NCBI GenBank assembly: GCA_002310235.1
Contig: DBYO01000048.1
Span: forward strand, 38,096-102,095
Reading direction: 5' to 3'
Origin: Bacteroidales bacterium UBA1184
GTDB lineage: Bacteria > Bacteroidota > Bacteroidia > Bacteroidales > ML635J-15
DNA: 64,000 nucleotides
Part shown: piece by piece, positions 62,143 through 64,000 of the stretch
How the letters are laid out: every line of letters begins with the position of its first letter
Numbering within the stretch: the stretch's first letter is position 1
Notes under the pieces: generated by a model
Databases searched by the model: none
What the model saw: the letters and a program-made list of their open reading frames with translations, nothing else
Told to the model about the DNA's origin: nothing
Made by a program: the position numbers and the translations under genes

Positions 62143-63150
62143 CTATTTAATTTCAAAGATCTGGCCGCTGTGAAGCAACTGGTCAACAGTCTTAACCTTT
62201 GTGTTTGCAACTGCATTGTCAACCTGCTCCTGCAACTTGGTTTCATAAGTTGCATCGTCAACGCTACGGATAACGCCGATTGCCAGCGGGTAAGTCATCT
62301 TAGCTAGCAAGTAGTGAATGCTCGGATTCTTGGTTGTCATATCGTGAACCAAAATATCCTTTTCGGTAATGCCGTTTTCACCAATCTTAACGACCTTGAG
62401 GTCGGCACCGTCGAGAACAAGACCCTTGTCGCGTTCCTTACCGAAAATCATCGGCTTGCCGTGTTCGAGCATAACAACATTTTCGTCGCGAACATCCTTA
62501 CCAATAATGCTTTCGTGAATCTTATCGTTGAAGATAACGCAGTTCTGCAATACTTCAACAATCGAAGCACCCTTGTGAGCATTAGCAGCAATCAAGGTCT
62601 TTTCGAGGTTGCGCGGCTCCTTGTCGATAACCCTTGCGAAGAAGTTGCCTTCAGCACCGATTACGAGTTCACCCGGCTTGAAAGGATTCTCGATTGTTCC
62701 ATCGGGTGACGACTTTGTAATCGAACCATAAGGAGTTGTCGGAGAATACTGTCCCTTTGTAAGACCGTAAATCTTATTGTTGAATACCAACACGTTGATG
62801 TCGATGTTTCTGCGAATCAAATGAATGAAGTGGTTTCCACCGATAGCCATCGAGTCGCCGTCGCCGGTAGCAAGCCAAACATTAAGGTCTGGACGAGCCG
62901 ACTTCAAGCCCGAAGCAATAGCAGCACCTCTTCCGTGCAATGTATGGAAGCCGTAAGTCTTCATATAGTACGGAAAACGCGACGAGCAACCAATACCCGA
63001 TACGAATACTATCTTTTCCTTTGGAACTCCAATCTGCGGAAGAGCATTCTGCACTGCAGCCAAAATTGAATAACTACCACAACCTGCACACCATTTTACT
63101 GGACCTGCGGTCTGAAAGTCTTCTCTTGTAAGTTTCTGTACTTCTTCCAT
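62143..63150 (-). CDS. korB: 2-oxoacid:ferredoxin oxidoreductase, beta subunit
   Basis: Thiamine-diphosphate subunit of 335 residues, probably of 2-oxoglutarate:ferredoxin oxidoreductase, which forms succinyl-CoA and reduced ferredoxin. Motifs are VKWCAGCGSYSILAAVQNAL, SGIGCSSRFPYYM, HGRGAAIASGLKSARPDLNV, and the ThDP site TGDGDSMAIGGNHFIHLIRR with FNNKIYGLTKGQYSPTTP. The alpha-subunit gene ends 5 bases upstream, so both are co-transcribed. Whether the natural substrate is 2-oxoglutarate or another 2-oxoacid is not settled by sequence alone. Confidence 0.9.
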   Translation of the reverse strand: MEEVQKLTREDFQTAGPVKWCAGCGSYSILAAVQNALPQIGVPKEKIVFVSGIGCSSRFPYYMKTYGFHTLHGRGAAIASGLKSARPDLNVWLATGDGDSMAIGGNHFIHLIRRNIDINVLVFNNKIYGLTKGQYSPTTPYGSITKSSPDGTIENPFKPGELVIGAEGNFFARVIDKEPRNLEKTLIAANAHKGASIVEVLQNCVIFNDKIHESIIGKDVRDENVVMLEHGKPMIFGKERDKGLVLDGADLKVVKIGENGITEKDILVHDMTTKNPSIHYLLAKMTYPLAIGVIRSVDDATYETKLQEQVDNAVANTKVKTVDQLLHSGQIFEIK

Positions 63151-63155
63151 AATTA

Positions 63156-64000
63156 CTATTTTGCTAAAAGTTGTTTAAATTTCTCTTTCAATTCACTAAT
63201 AAAGAACGGCAATCCCTGTACCTTGTTGAACTGTTCGTAAGGATACTGAGGATACTGGGTGCGCAGGTAGTCGGCAAACTGACCAAGGTTCAATTCGCAT
63301 ACAACGCGCTTCTTGAATTTCTTCAAAACATCCTCGGTATTCTTTGGCAACGGGAAAATGTAGTTGAACTGAGCCAAGCTTACATCGTAGCCTTCTTCGC
63401 GCAATTCCTTAACTGCCATGTTCAAAGCACCGAAAGTACCACCCCAGCCTATTACGAGGAGTTCGCCACCGTTCTGGCTGCCGATGATTTCCTGTTCAGG
63501 AATGTAGTTGGCAATGCGCTGTACCTTTTCAGCACGGTAGTTTGTCATAACCTGGTGGTTCATCGGATCGTGTGAAACATCACCGTAAACATCCGACTTT
63601 TCAAGACCGCCGATTCTGTGTTCCAAGCCCTTCTGACCCGGCAAAGCCCACATACGGTTCAACTTTTCAGCATCACGCTTGTAAGGCTGATATTCGGGGT
63701 CGTTGTCCTTTACGAACGGAGGAACAATCTTTGGTATTGCTTCGTAGTTGGGGATTTCCCACAATTCGGTACCGTTTGCCAAATAGCCGTCGGTAAGGAG
63801 GATAACTGGAGTCATGTGTTCAACAGCAATCTTGCAGGCTTCGTATGCGAAGTTGAAGCAGTTGCCTGGAGTTGAAGCGGCGATAACCGGCATTGGAGAT
63901 TCGCCGTGACGACCGTGGATTGCCTGAAGCAAGTCGCTCTGTTCGGTCTTGGTTGGCAAACCTGTTGAAGGACCACCACGCTGAACATCAACGATTACCA
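63156..64000 (-). CDS. korA: 2-oxoacid:ferredoxin oxidoreductase, alpha subunit (C-terminal part; 5' end outside window)
   Basis: The reading frame is open to the window edge, so the N-terminus, with any gamma-domain fusion, is missing. Visible motifs are VIVDVQRGGPSTGLPTKTEQ at the edge, GRHGESPMPVIAASTPGNCF, ILLTDGYLANGTELWEIP, and VIGWGGTFGALNMAVKELRE, typical of KorA. It pairs with the beta subunit to oxidise a 2-oxoacid with CoA and ferredoxin. It lies directly upstream of korB, with a 5-base gap. Confidence 0.92.
   Translation of the reverse strand, partial: VIVDVQRGGPSTGLPTKTEQSDLLQAIHGRHGESPMPVIAASTPGNCFNFAYEACKIAVEHMTPVILLTDGYLANGTELWEIPNYEAIPKIVPPFVKDNDPEYQPYKRDAEKLNRMWALPGQKGLEHRIGGLEKSDVYGDVSHDPMNHQVMTNYRAEKVQRIANYIPEQEIIGSQNGGELLVIGWGGTFGALNMAVKELREEGYDVSLAQFNYIFPLPKNTEDVLKKFKKRVVCELNLGQFADYLRTQYPQYPYEQFNKVQGLPFFISELKEKFKQLLAK

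Overview
The window looks like a chromosomal segment of an anaerobic, uncultured-type member of Bacteroidota (order Bacteroidales). The grounds are five proteins with type IX secretion (T9SS) sorting domains, the RprX/RprY pair, DUF3822 beside rsmD, BatD/BatE, promoters of the Bacteroidota form (TTG, about 19-21 bp, TAnnTTTG), and ferredoxin-linked metabolism (KorAB, a fused NfnAB). No rRNA, tRNA, insertion sequence, prophage or CRISPR array was seen. No stretch without a gene exceeds about 230 bases.

Layout. 1-951: N-terminal part of nadE. 1130-11208: one tightly coupled plus-strand surface-glycan operon (Wzz, Wzx, AAC(3)-like acetyltransferase, CapA-like, opine dehydrogenase, ATP-grasp ligase, Wzy, two GT4 glycosyltransferases). 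11211-14916: RecD-like helicase, then a conserved Bacteroidota group ending in rsmD. 14920-20244: batD/batE with a lipoprotein and DUF456 protein, and a PafA-like phosphatase with a degraded active site. 20406-22602: RprX/RprY. 22625-26927: a divergent FtsA-like protein, a protein with a sigma-54-activator-like lid and HTH, yidD, and metK behind a SAM-II-like riboswitch. 26977-35966: DUF805, T9SS cargo, asnB, an exported C1 peptidase, a polytopic membrane protein, a DoxX/thioredoxin-like protein and a DUF362 ferredoxin protein. 36065-46297: T9SS cargo, an exported DnaQ-type exonuclease, fused NfnAB, lptB, lpxH, a DegT aminotransferase and an SpmAB fusion. 46506-53206: BspA-like LRR cargo and a TPR / T9SS type B / Usp operon. 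53369-64000: lpdA, a subtilase with a C-terminal beta-barrel, a fucose-isomerase-fold protein, RidA, T9SS cargo and korAB.

How it works together. The 1-11 kb operon has the parts for Wzx/Wzy-type glycan export, plus three enzymes suggesting an amino-acid or opine substituent. Outer-membrane maintenance is represented by lptB and lpxH. Redox metabolism is represented by NfnAB, KorAB, LpdA and the DUF362 protein. The T9SS cargo genes are scattered, with no secretion machinery in view.

The least ordinary items are the CapA/opine dehydrogenase/ATP-grasp trio, the FtsA-like and lid-plus-HTH orphans, the pseudo-phosphatase, the protease-barrel fusion, the exported exonuclease, the metK riboswitch, and dispersed intergenic repeats, one of which lies inside a T9SS sorting domain.
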